9,968 nt of DNA from Anaerolineales bacterium (GTDB lineage: Bacteria > Chloroflexota > Anaerolineae > Anaerolineales > E44-bin32). Below, one piece after another: positions 1 to 6,248 of this stretch. The position numbers and the translations under genes were made by a program. Location of the stretch: the NCBI GenBank assembly GCA_030606845.1, contig JAUWFP010000061.1:1-9968 (forward strand), written 5' to 3'. Position 1 is the first letter of the stretch. Every line of letters begins with the position of its first letter. The notes beneath the pieces are model-generated. The model was not told the origin of the DNA. It saw nothing but the letters and a program-made list of their open reading frames with translations, and searched no databases.

Positions 1-1043
1 ACAGCCAGGCCACCAAGCAGACCAAATTCTTCAGTAATCGCGGTGAAGATGAAATCTGTATGAACAGCGGGAACAAACCCTGGTGACCCCAAACCAAAGC
101 CGCTCCCAACGACACCGCCGGAGGCTAACGCGATTAACGACTGCACCAGTTGATACGACCCTCCAATCGGATCCGGCCATGGGTTTATCCATGCCGTAAT
201 CCGCTGGCCAACGACATCAAATAGGAAATACCCCAGCGCACCAACAAGTATTCCAAAAATCGAGGCCAGGACGATGATCCACCATCGTCCGGTTGCCAAA
301 TAAAGTAGGAGGGCAAGGCGCGCCAAGAAGAGCATCCCCATCCCCACATCGCGCTGAACGAGCAGTAGAACCACCGAGAGCGACCAGATGACAATCAAAG
401 GAAGCAGCGTGGAAAACGCCGGGAGTCCCTCGTCTCGATGGAATGTGAAACACAGTTTTTCACTCAGAAAAGATGCGAGAAAGGCAACCAAAAGCAGTCG
501 AAGAGGCTCAGATGGCTGGAGATAAACCCCGCAGCATCCGAGCCAGAGTCTGGGTTCACCTCCAGTGGGATGGGTGCCGAAAACCAGTGTTAAGCCCATC
601 AACACCAGGCCGACGCTCATCCACACATACCGGTAGCGCCGCAGCCATGTTAGATGCCTATCCCCTTGGAGAACTGCATAGAGGACGGTGAACCCAACGA
701 TGAACCAGCCCGTCTGCCGAAGGCCGAAGCTCGGAAAGATCCTCCAAATAGCGAGTAAGCCCCAGCCAGTGAGCAGAAAAGCCGTTGGCAGTAAGATGGG
801 ATCGCGCTCAGGATTCGTGCGCTGGAGCGCCCGTCGCGTGAGCCAAAAACCAAAAACCCAAACGGGAAGAACGAGAAAATGGCCCCAGCGATCTCCAAAA
901 GCCACCCATTGGCCGAGACGGGCGGCAGTTGCGAAAGATAATGCCAAGGCAGTGAGAAGCAAAAAGAGGAACGCGAGGCTTCCTAGGAATACCTCGCGCT
1001 CCTCGCTTGTTCGTTCTCGATCAGCTAAGATATCGATCCACAA
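1..1043 (-). CDS. FtsW/RodA/SpoVE (SEDS) peptidoglycan glycosyltransferase, C-terminus cut off
   Basis: Integral membrane SEDS protein that polymerises lipid II into glycan strands, normally paired with a class B PBP. The frame is open from the left edge to a stop at 1107-1109. About 347 residues are present, with many hydrophobic segments beginning around EVFLGSLAFLFLL. Near the end lies the loop NPWPDPIGGSYQ (Asp about 291), resembling the conserved SEDS stretch around the catalytic Asp, then QSLIALASGG and HTDFIF (about 328-333) followed by EEFGLLG, the family signature. Roughly the last 50 residues are missing. I chose the TTG start at 1041-1043: AAGAGG lies 10 nt upstream and the overlap with the MTAP gene is only 23 bp. 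An ATG at 1101-1103 would overlap by 83 bp and has a purine run too close to it. RodA versus FtsW cannot be decided from sequence alone. The FHA genes upstream favour the RodA of the actinobacterial-type cluster. Confidence 0.9.
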   Translation of the reverse strand, partial: MWIDILADRERTSEEREVFLGSLAFLFLLLTALALSFATAARLGQWVAFGDRWGHFLVLPVWVFGFWLTRRALQRTNPERDPILLPTAFLLTGWGLLAIWRIFPSFGLRQTGWFIVGFTVLYAVLQGDRHLTWLRRYRYVWMSVGLVLMGLTLVFGTHPTGGEPRLWLGCCGVYLQPSEPLRLLLVAFLASFLSEKLCFTFHRDEGLPAFSTLLPLIVIWSLSVVLLLVQRDVGMGMLFLARLALLLYLATGRWWIIVLASIFGILVGALGYFLFDVVGQRITAWINPWPDPIGGSYQLVQSLIALASGGVVGSGFGLGSPGFVPAVHTDFIFTAITEEFGLLGGLA

Positions 1044-1887
1044 GGAGAGAGTACCTCTTACGCGCCGCTTCTGAAATGATATCCGGGTTCGTGGCAATTG
1101 CATCTTCTAGCGCAGTGTGACATTCGCAGGTCACCTCTTCAGGGAGGTCTGCAACAAGACGCGCGATTACTTTCTGGGCGAGGTTGGTATTCTTCTTAAC
1201 GGTTTGGAATACCATTTCCACCGTGACTGGCTCCTCGGCTTGATGCCAGACATCGTAATCTGTGACATGCGCCATTACGGCGTAGCACATCTCAGCCTCC
1301 CTGGCGAGGAATGCTTCAGGAGAAGTCGTCATCCCAATAATGGACATTCCCCAAGCACGAAAAATATTGGATTCTGCGCGGGTGGAGAAACGCGGTCCTT
1401 CGATCGTGATGTAGCATCCTCCACGATGGACGCTCCCGCTTACTTCCTCAGTGCTGGAAGCAAGGGTCTCGGAGAGATCAGGGCAAAATGGGTCTGCGAC
1501 ACTGATATGTGTCACTAAACCGCTCTCGAAGAACGAGCGTGGTCTAGAAACTGTATGATCGAATAGCTGATCAGGGATGACAATTTCACCCGGCACATAA
1601 TCCTCACGCAGCGATCCGCAGGCGCTGATCGCAAGAACGCGCTCCACACCGAACATTTTCAGGGCATATATATTCGCGCGGTAATTCACGGTTGTCGGGG
1701 GATAGATATGCCCTTTCCCGTGGCGGGCCAGGAAGACTACTTTTCGACCATTTAACTTGCCTATCGCAAGCGGCGAACTAGGTTCACCAAAGGGTGTCGA
1801 AACCTCTTGCATCTCTACGTCAGTCAGATCCGGCATGTCATATGTGCCCGACCCACCAATCACACCGAGAACAGGTTTTTTATCCAT
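1021..1887 (-). CDS. mtnP: S-methyl-5'-thioadenosine phosphorylase (MTAP)
   Basis: Cytosolic trimeric phosphorylase that splits 5'-methylthioadenosine (from polyamine and related synthesis) with phosphate into adenine and 5-methylthioribose-1-phosphate for methionine and adenine salvage. The 288 residues match the usual family length. Visible motifs: GVIGGSG (8-14), ARHGKGH (54-60), NYRANI (68-73), SACGSLRE (88-95), TIEGPRFSTRAES (161-173), MTTSPEAFLAREAEMCYA (186-203) and TDYD (209-212). The two Asp of TDYD correspond to those giving 6-aminopurine (adenine) preference in human MTAP, so MTAP is favoured over the inosine-specific relatives. The ATG start at 1887 follows a purine-rich AAGAGAGAG run, a modest ribosome binding site. 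The gene lies between the FHA genes and the SEDS gene, all on the minus strand, where the homologous actinobacterial cluster has no such enzyme. Its 23-bp overlap with the SEDS gene suggests one transcript. Confidence 0.93.
   Translation of the reverse strand: MDKKPVLGVIGGSGTYDMPDLTDVEMQEVSTPFGEPSSPLAIGKLNGRKVVFLARHGKGHIYPPTTVNYRANIYALKMFGVERVLAISACGSLREDYVPGEIVIPDQLFDHTVSRPRSFFESGLVTHISVADPFCPDLSETLASSTEEVSGSVHRGGCYITIEGPRFSTRAESNIFRAWGMSIIGMTTSPEAFLAREAEMCYAVMAHVTDYDVWHQAEEPVTVEMVFQTVKKNTNLAQKVIARLVADLPEEVTCECHTALEDAIATNPDIISEAARKRYSLLVDRYLS
1054..1059 (-). promoter_or_regulatory. Ribosome binding site supporting a TTG start for the SEDS gene
   Basis: The minus strand reads AAGAGG here, 10 nt before the TTG at 1043 and inside the 3' end of the MTAP gene. 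It is the only convincing Shine-Dalgarno motif near the candidate starts, so it decides the start I chose. It implies translation coupled to MTAP. The non-ATG start remains an inference. Confidence 0.45.
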
Positions 1888-1909
1888 AATCTCTCTCTTG
1901 TTTCTTGCT

Positions 1910-1918
1910 ATCTTAGCA
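1910..1918 (-). promoter_or_regulatory. Candidate extended -10 promoter for the MTAP gene
   Basis: The minus strand reads TGCTAAGAT, a TGn-extended -10 element, about 22 nt upstream of the MTAP ATG. A start site near 1903 would leave a short leader carrying the AAGAGAGAG ribosome binding site. No good -35 is visible at 16-18 bp, which is tolerable for extended -10 promoters. The rest of 1888-2036 shows nothing recognisable. A promoter here would separate MTAP and SEDS expression from the FHA genes. Confidence 0.4.
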
Positions 1919-2036
1919 TAGGCTCGAGTTAGAAATCTCCACTTTCATGCACCTGTTGCCCTGCAGAACTTTATGGCTATACGAACTTTCTTGGATCACA
2001 TGAAGGGCATTACCGTAAAAAGGGTGTTCGCTTCAA

Positions 2037-2477
2037 TTATTCCAGGTCATCTTCAATAACGGGTGCTTCCATTCGGAATTCAACTCTACCGAAGGCAATC
2101 TGATCGCCATATGTGAGGACCAACGGTCCTTCGAGCGCTATACCGTTGACTACCGTTCCATTCCGCGAGCCTAAATCCTCCAACCACCATTGTCCCTCGT
2201 GAAAGGATAACCGCGCATGGTGCGCGGATGCTGTTTCATCCTGAAGCACCAATGAATTATCGGCTGCTCGACCAATCCGATTATTTGCGATGAGAGCGTA
2301 TGTAACGTCAACATTCGAATCGTCAACTAATACAAGAACTGTGGGAGGGTAGTGTATTTCAGATGCTCGATGGGATTGTATCTCCTTCCATAGAAAGAGA
2401 AGGATCGTGCCCAGAAAAGCGTAGAGGATTAGACCCAAGACAACCCTGATCACAAGTAGTACCAACCCTGGAGTCAT
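2037..2477 (-). CDS. FhaB-like membrane-anchored FHA-domain protein
   Basis: 146-residue protein with one N-terminal transmembrane helix (about 5-30), a short linker, and a C-terminal FHA phosphothreonine-binding domain (about 45-135), the layout of actinobacterial FhaB/FipA. FHA landmarks: GR (69-70), S84 and H87 of the SxxH motif (SAHH instead of the usual SRxH), and LGSRNGTVVNG (102-112) with both Asn-Gly pairs intact. By analogy with mycobacterial FhaB it is expected to sit at the inner membrane, read kinase-phosphorylated partners and connect them with cell-wall synthesis or division; that role is inferred. Its ATG overlaps the stop of the upstream FhaA-like gene as ATGA (2474-2477), so translation is probably coupled. 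It ends in an acidic tail (EDDLE). Confidence 0.85.
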   Translation of the reverse strand: MTPGLVLLVIRVVLGLILYAFLGTILLFLWKEIQSHRASEIHYPPTVLVLVDDSNVDVTYALIANNRIGRAADNSLVLQDETASAHHARLSFHEGQWWLEDLGSRNGTVVNGIALEGPLVLTYGDQIAFGRVEFRMEAPVIEDDLE

Positions 2478-3295
2478 TCCTGCTGTTTTTTCTTCTTGGG
2501 GATCACTCGGGTTCGTTGGTCACCGGAAGGGCGCGGCGGGAATGGAGGCGAATAAGCAGGCGTTTCACCGGGCGGTCCTCCGGGGTCCTCGCCGTATACG
2601 AGCCGATTTCCCGCCAGGTTGATGACATCTCCCGACTGTAGGACATGATGTTTAATTGCCCGCCCGTTGATCACAGTGCCCGCGGAGGATCCTAGATCAA
2701 AGGCTTCAAACCGCCCTTCTCTTGCTCGAATTTGAGAATGAGTCCTCGAGATTCGCGGGTCATCGATGATGAGTTGATTATCCAATCGGCGGCCGATGTT
2801 TATTACAGGGCGATCCAGGGGGAAATGGCGATCCCCATTGACAATCAAGTATGCGCCCTTAGGAAGCACTCCCGGGTTGGTCTTGGGCTCACTCTGCATG
2901 GCCTGTGTGAACTCAAGCGGGCTGGTGCTGTGCCAGGCGACAACTCTCACCTCTTTCGGGCCTAAAGTAGGATCGACTGCGATTGTTACAATCGGTTCAC
3001 GAAAAACCAGGTAATCACAATCCCGCGCAACTTGCAGCAGCCCTTGCGAGAAGCTATCCTGTAAGTGTGGCGCTTGATCTAGAATTGCTTGCGCATCATC
3101 AGGATTCAGCGTGAGCGCGTATTGATCAGGGACGAAGGGTTTGCCATCTTCCGTCCTGCGAATACCCTCATCCATCGCCCGTGAGAGTTGGGCGGCGACC
3201 AGAGCAGGCGAAAACTGAACCCCGAGCAATTTGCTCAGGGCGCCCTCGACGAATCTCTCAATTTGTGACTCGATATGATCGATTGGATTAGCCAC
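2474..3295 (-). CDS. FhaA-like protein 2 (FhaA N-terminal domain plus FHA)
   Basis: 273 residues from the GTG at 3293-3295. An N-terminal FhaA/DUF3662-type domain (about 1-125, with VEGAL, PDQYALTLNP and VVAWHS) is followed by a variable linker and an FHA domain (about 146-232) with IGRRLDN (167-173), SRTH (183-186) and LGSSAGTVING (201-211), then a Pro-rich stretch and a basic Lys-rich tail. In the FHA loop the usual NGT is AGT, while the second Asn-Gly is kept. No transmembrane segment is seen. The GTG start is supported by homology and because key motifs then fall at the same residue numbers as in the neighbouring paralogue. An in-frame TTG at 3340 would lie inside the predicted -10 element. 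Expected role: cytosolic scaffold reading phosphothreonine in cell-wall or kinase signalling, as for mycobacterial FhaA. It overlaps the FhaB-like gene by 4 bp. Confidence 0.85.
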   Translation of the reverse strand: MANPIDHIESQIERFVEGALSKLLGVQFSPALVAAQLSRAMDEGIRRTEDGKPFVPDQYALTLNPDDAQAILDQAPHLQDSFSQGLLQVARDCDYLVFREPIVTIAVDPTLGPKEVRVVAWHSTSPLEFTQAMQSEPKTNPGVLPKGAYLIVNGDRHFPLDRPVINIGRRLDNQLIIDDPRISRTHSQIRAREGRFEAFDLGSSAGTVINGRAIKHHVLQSGDVINLAGNRLVYGEDPGGPPGETPAYSPPFPPRPSGDQRTRVIPKKKKQQE

Positions 3296-3339
3296 GTTAA
3301 CTGAGTCTCTTAACTGGAAAATTTGCCATTCTGCGTGCA

Positions 3340-3348
3340 ATCATAGCA
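3340..3348 (-). promoter_or_regulatory. Candidate extended -10 promoter for FhaA-like 2
   Basis: In the 70-bp gap between the two FhaA-like genes the minus strand reads TGCTATGAT, an extended -10 with a TATGAT hexamer. It would start RNA near 3333, leaving about 38 nt before the GTG start. No -35 match is visible. The next bases are TGCA, as at the candidate promoter upstream of tyrS. If real, the second FHA gene can be expressed independently of the first. Confidence 0.45.
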
Positions 3349-3365
3349 CAAATATTAGATGAGCT

Positions 3366-4220
3366 TTATTTGTTCTTATCAGGGGGATCGGAATCAAGTT
3401 GTCTCAATTGTGTCGTGATCCTAAAATCCATGGGTGTTATGCGATCATCTGTAGGCTCTGACACAGGTCGCGGCTTATAAGGCGGTGTCACTTCTGGTGG
3501 GCCACCCGTATCCTCTCCATAGATCAATTCGACAGTTGCTACAGTAATGACATCCCCCGGTTGGAGCGAATGGTCCTCGACCTTAATTCCATTAACATAG
3601 GTCCCGGCCGTAGAATTGAGGTCATGGAGTATAAATTTGCCGCGGTTAGCTAGCAGCCGCAAATGTTGTCTTGAAACTCGAGGATCATCGATTACCAGAT
3701 CATTGTCCAACCGACGACCAATTTGGATCAACGCGGTTGATAGCGGGAAATGCCGTCTGCCTTCGACGACAAGAAAAGCGCCTGCTGGGGGTCTATCAGT
3801 ATCGTACTCCTCGATCGGCGTGATTTCGCCTTTAATATCCAAAGGGTTGCTGCTGTGCCAACCAATGACACGAACGCCGTCATGAGGGAGGGTAGGGTCC
3901 GTGGCAAGCGTGAAATGTACTTCTCTTGCAAAGAGAAAACCAGCGTCTTGCAGAGCTTGCCTAAAATCCTGGGATATATCCATTTGAAGATCGTCCGGCA
4001 ATTGACCGATTTGTCTTAAGCCTTCCGGGTGAACGCTCAATGTGAATTGATCAGGGGCAAATTCACGCCCATCGGAAGCAACACGCGAGGCCCCAATCGC
4101 CTCTTTGGCAAATTGGTGGCTAAACTCTTCCAGAGGGAGATCTCGTAGATCGAGGTGCCCTAAGTATTTCTTAAGCCCTTTCTCTACCGCTCTTTGAATC
4201 AAAATTAATCGATCGTCCAT
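3366..4220 (-). CDS. FhaA-like protein 1 (FhaA N-terminal domain plus FHA)
   Basis: 284 residues, paralogous to the next gene downstream. An N-terminal FhaA/DUF3662-type domain (about 1-125: VEKGLKKYL, PDQFTLSVHP, VIGWHS) leads through a linker to an FHA domain (about 146-232) with IGRRLDN (167-173), SRQH (183-186), LNSTAGTYVNG (201-211) and YGEDTGGPP. The polar tail lacks the Lys run of its paralogue. As there, NGT is replaced by AGT. No membrane helix is present. The start is the ATG at 4218-4220. The frame stays open to 4655, but that extension only mirrors the archease gene and has no FhaA-like content. No Shine-Dalgarno precedes the ATG, and a TATAAT sits 7 bp upstream, suggesting a leaderless mRNA. 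Probably a cytosolic phosphothreonine-reading scaffold; partners unknown. Confidence 0.85.
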   Translation of the reverse strand: MDDRLILIQRAVEKGLKKYLGHLDLRDLPLEEFSHQFAKEAIGASRVASDGREFAPDQFTLSVHPEGLRQIGQLPDDLQMDISQDFRQALQDAGFLFAREVHFTLATDPTLPHDGVRVIGWHSSNPLDIKGEITPIEEYDTDRPPAGAFLVVEGRRHFPLSTALIQIGRRLDNDLVIDDPRVSRQHLRLLANRGKFILHDLNSTAGTYVNGIKVEDHSLQPGDVITVATVELIYGEDTGGPPEVTPPYKPRPVSEPTDDRITPMDFRITTQLRQLDSDPPDKNK

Positions 4221-4227
4221 TCTTATG

Positions 4228-4233
4228 ATTATA
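4228..4233 (-). promoter_or_regulatory. Candidate -10 (TATAAT) giving a leaderless FhaA-like 1 transcript
   Basis: A perfect TATAAT on the minus strand ends 7 bp before the ATG at 4220, so transcription would begin at or next to the start codon. A weak TTAACG (4/6 to TTGACA) lies 16 bp further upstream at 4250-4255. The absence of a Shine-Dalgarno sequence fits leaderless translation. Confidence 0.5.
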
Positions 4234-4272
4234 CCTACCCCCCGTTCGTCGTTAAAAGGGCAATTCGTACTA

Positions 4273-4282
4273 TATACTGGAG
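4273..4282 (+). promoter_or_regulatory. Archease ribosome binding site and possible -10
   Basis: GGAG at 4279-4282 lies 5 nt before the ATG at 4288 and is a convincing ribosome binding site that fixes the archease start. Directly in front, TATACT (4273-4278) resembles a -10, but it would start RNA downstream of the GGAG. The functional promoter is therefore either elsewhere in the 67-bp divergent gap or inside the FHA gene. The ribosome binding site is much surer than the -10. Confidence 0.5.
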
Positions 4283-4287
4283 ATGTG

Positions 4288-4695
4288 ATGCAGCCAGCAT
4301 TCGAAGAGATCGAACATACTGCCGATTGGGCATTGCGCGTTCGCGGCCAAAATCTCACCGATTTATTCCGCAACGCCGCCCTTGGCATGCTTTCATTGCT
4401 AGATATTGAACCTGTCCCTGGAAATACGGAAAGTCGTTCTTTCGAACTGACGGCGGAAGACAGCGAGACGTTACTGGTTGCCTGGCTGGAAGAGCTGCTC
4501 TTCCCCCTCGAGGTTGAAAATGCTGCAGTTGTCGATTTCCAGGTTAAAGTACTGCAAAAAGTCCAATTAAAGGCAACGATCGAACTGAAGAAAATCGCAT
4601 CGATTAAGAAAGAGATTAAAGCCGTCACTTTTAACGAACTTGATATTCGTGCCATTGAAACCGGCTACGAGACGATTATCGTCTTTGATGTTTAG
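4288..4695 (+). CDS. Archease (RtcB-activating protein)
   Basis: Small cytosolic metal-binding protein that promotes guanylylation and turnover of the RNA ligase RtcB. The 135 residues match the family length. It begins with FEEIEHTADWALRV (5-18), the diagnostic archease opening, with Asp13 in HTAD. LFRNAALGML (26-35), EEL-LFPLE (68-76), EIKAVTF (109-115) and the terminal GYETIIVFDV (126-135) follow. Asp13 and Asp134 correspond to the two acidic residues shown to matter in human archease. The start at 4288 is preferred over the in-frame ATG at 4225 because of GGAG 5 nt upstream and because homology begins there; the longer form would add 21 unconserved residues. The rtcB start follows 18 bp after the stop, so the two form an operon. 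Confidence 0.93.
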   Translation: MQPAFEEIEHTADWALRVRGQNLTDLFRNAALGMLSLLDIEPVPGNTESRSFELTAEDSETLLVAWLEELLFPLEVENAAVVDFQVKVLQKVQLKATIELKKIASIKKEIKAVTFNELDIRAIETGYETIIVFDV

Positions 4696-4698
4696 CAT

Positions 4699-4704
4699 GA
4701 GGAG
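4699..4704 (+). promoter_or_regulatory. Ribosome binding site deciding the rtcB start
   Basis: GAGGAG directly abuts an ATG at 4705 (no spacer) but lies 9 nt before a second in-frame ATG at 4714. The spacing favours 4714 as the true initiation codon, removing three residues (MAI) from the longer reading. Confidence 0.6.
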
Positions 4705-4713
4705 ATGGCGATA

Positions 4714-6165
4714 ATGGTAGAGAAAAAAGATCTAATAAAAATCACGGATGTCACCTGGGAAATCCCCACTTCTTATCGAGAGGACATGCGCGTTCCAGTG
4801 CGGATATTCGCGGATGAAACTTTGATCGAAGCCGCATTAGGCGATAAATCCTTCGATCAAGCTGTTAACACAGCAACACTCCCAGGGCTTGTGAGTCCCG
4901 TCGTCGTTATGCCGGACGTTCACCAGGGTTACGGGTTCCCGATCGGCGGCGTTGCCGCGAGCAGGTATCCAGATGGCGTCATCTCCCCAGGCGCGATCGG
5001 TTACGACATCAATTGCGGAGTGAGGCTGCTCGCGAGCAGAATTTCGCTAGAAGATGTACGGGGAGAACTCCCCGATCTCGCTTTAGCGCTCGATGCTAAT
5101 TGTCCAAGTGGAGTCGGCGTCGGTGGAAGTGTGCGGCTCACCACCAAGGAGTTGGATAAAGTATGCCGACAAGGTAGTGCCTGGGCGTTGAAAAACAATT
5201 ATGCCCGCAGGGATGATCTCGAGCGAACCGAAGAGCAAGGTCAGATTCCTGGCGCCGAGCCTTCCAGTATTAGCTCTCGCGCCAAGCAGCGCGGCAAGGG
5301 TCAACTCGGGACACTAGGAGCAGGCAACCACTTCATCGAGATCGATGTCGTTGAAGAGATCTTCCATGAAGCAGCTGCGGACGCTATGGGGCTGGCGGAG
5401 GGGTTGCTCACTGTCCAGATTCACTGCGGCTCGCGTGGGTTTGGACACCAGATCTGCTCTGATTATGTCCGTGAATTTCAGAGCGCTGTGAAGCGCTATG
5501 GGATCAAATTGCCTGACCGCGAGCTGGTATGCGCGCCTCTGAATTCCCCGGAGGGTAAACGATACAAGGCGGCGATGGCATGCGCAGCAAACTACGCCTT
5601 TTGCAATCGACAAGTACTGGCACATCATGTCCGCCGTTCTTTTGATCAAGTGCTCGCCGGCAGAGTGCCAGATTGGGACCTTCACCAGGTTTACGACATC
5701 GCCCATAATATGGGGAAAACCGAAACCCACATCGTCGATGGTGAAAAAGTCCGTGTCTGTGTGCACCGCAAAGGGGCAACTCGTGCTTTCGGTCCCGGAT
5801 TCGAGGGGCTGCCCGAGGTCTACCGCCCGTTCGGTCAGCCTGTCCTGGTCCCCGGCAGCATGGGTACTGCATCCTGGGTTCTCCTGGGAACAGAGGAGAG
5901 CATGACAAAATCGTTTGGGTCGTCATGCCATGGCGCTGGACGAGTGATGAGCCGCAGGCAGGCGAAGCGGGAAATTTGGGGCCAAGACCTTCGAGAAAAG
6001 CTTGAGGCGCAGGGCATCATCATTCGCGCCGGCTCCATGCCCGGTTTGGCAGAAGAAGCGCCAAGAGCTTACAAGGACGTGGATGCTGTAGTCGATGTTG
6101 TCGTTCGGGCAGGTATCGCCGCCAAAGTCGCTCGCCTTCGACCCGTCGTGGTGATCAAGGGGTGA
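4714..6165 (+). CDS. rtcB: RNA-splicing ligase RtcB
   Basis: Mn2+- and GTP-dependent ligase that joins RNA 2',3'-cyclic phosphate or 3'-phosphate ends to 5'-OH ends through an enzyme-GMP intermediate, acting in RNA repair and, in archaea and eukaryotes, tRNA splicing. The 483 residues match the long archease-associated form (P. horikoshii RtcB, 481) rather than the shorter E. coli protein. All key residues are visible: Asp98 and Cys101 in GYDINCGVRLL, His206 in LGAGNHFIE, His237 in IHCGSRGFGHQ, His331 in DIAHNMGK, VHRKGATRAF (350-359), GSMGTASWVL, and the guanylylated His406 in SCHGAGRVMSR. These sit two or three positions from the archaeal C98, H203, H234, H329 and H404. The enzyme should be active. 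The start is chosen from Shine-Dalgarno spacing. It forms an operon with the archease. Confidence 0.96.
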   Translation: MVEKKDLIKITDVTWEIPTSYREDMRVPVRIFADETLIEAALGDKSFDQAVNTATLPGLVSPVVVMPDVHQGYGFPIGGVAASRYPDGVISPGAIGYDINCGVRLLASRISLEDVRGELPDLALALDANCPSGVGVGGSVRLTTKELDKVCRQGSAWALKNNYARRDDLERTEEQGQIPGAEPSSISSRAKQRGKGQLGTLGAGNHFIEIDVVEEIFHEAAADAMGLAEGLLTVQIHCGSRGFGHQICSDYVREFQSAVKRYGIKLPDRELVCAPLNSPEGKRYKAAMACAANYAFCNRQVLAHHVRRSFDQVLAGRVPDWDLHQVYDIAHNMGKTETHIVDGEKVRVCVHRKGATRAFGPGFEGLPEVYRPFGQPVLVPGSMGTASWVLLGTEESMTKSFGSSCHGAGRVMSRRQAKREIWGQDLREKLEAQGIIIRAGSMPGLAEEAPRAYKDVDAVVDVVVRAGIAAKVARLRPVVVIKG

Positions 6166-6193
6166 GGAAATAAACTATCTCTTCGTGAAAAAC

Positions 6194-6233
6194 AAAAGAG
6201 GCAGTCCAAAATAATAGCGGGACTGCCCCTTTT
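6194..6233. terminator. Bidirectional intrinsic terminator between rtcB and tyrS
   Basis: The arms AAAAGAGGCAGTCC (6194-6207) and GGACTGCCCCTTTT (6220-6233) pair over 14 bp with one A-C mismatch around a 12-nt loop. A and T tracts on opposite flanks suit termination in both directions. It lies 28 bp after the rtcB stop and 15 bp after the tyrS stop, exactly where convergent units need to end. Confidence 0.8.
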
Positions 6234-6248
6234 CGGAATCCACTCTGG

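Noticed and set aside
688..1074. A plus-strand ORF of 128 codons rich in Arg and Lys
   Set aside because: It is the antisense shadow of the hydrophobic SEDS gene; its basic composition is what the opposite strand of membrane-protein codons gives.
1117..1518. A plus-strand ORF of 133 codons
   Set aside because: It is entirely antisense to the well-conserved MTAP gene and has no recognisable motifs or ribosome binding site.
3296..3340. TTG start at 3340 for the second FhaA-like protein
   Set aside because: It would place the start inside a probable -10 element and adds 15 residues with no counterpart in the paralogue.
4221..4655. A 145-codon N-terminal extension of the first FHA gene on the minus strand
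   Set aside because: It is antisense to the archease gene, is Ser-rich low-information sequence, and lacks FhaA-family content. The FhaA-type domain begins at the ATG at 4220.
5314..5926. Minus-strand ORFs of 140-150 codons
   Set aside because: They lie fully within rtcB, whose catalytic motifs are all intact on the plus strand.
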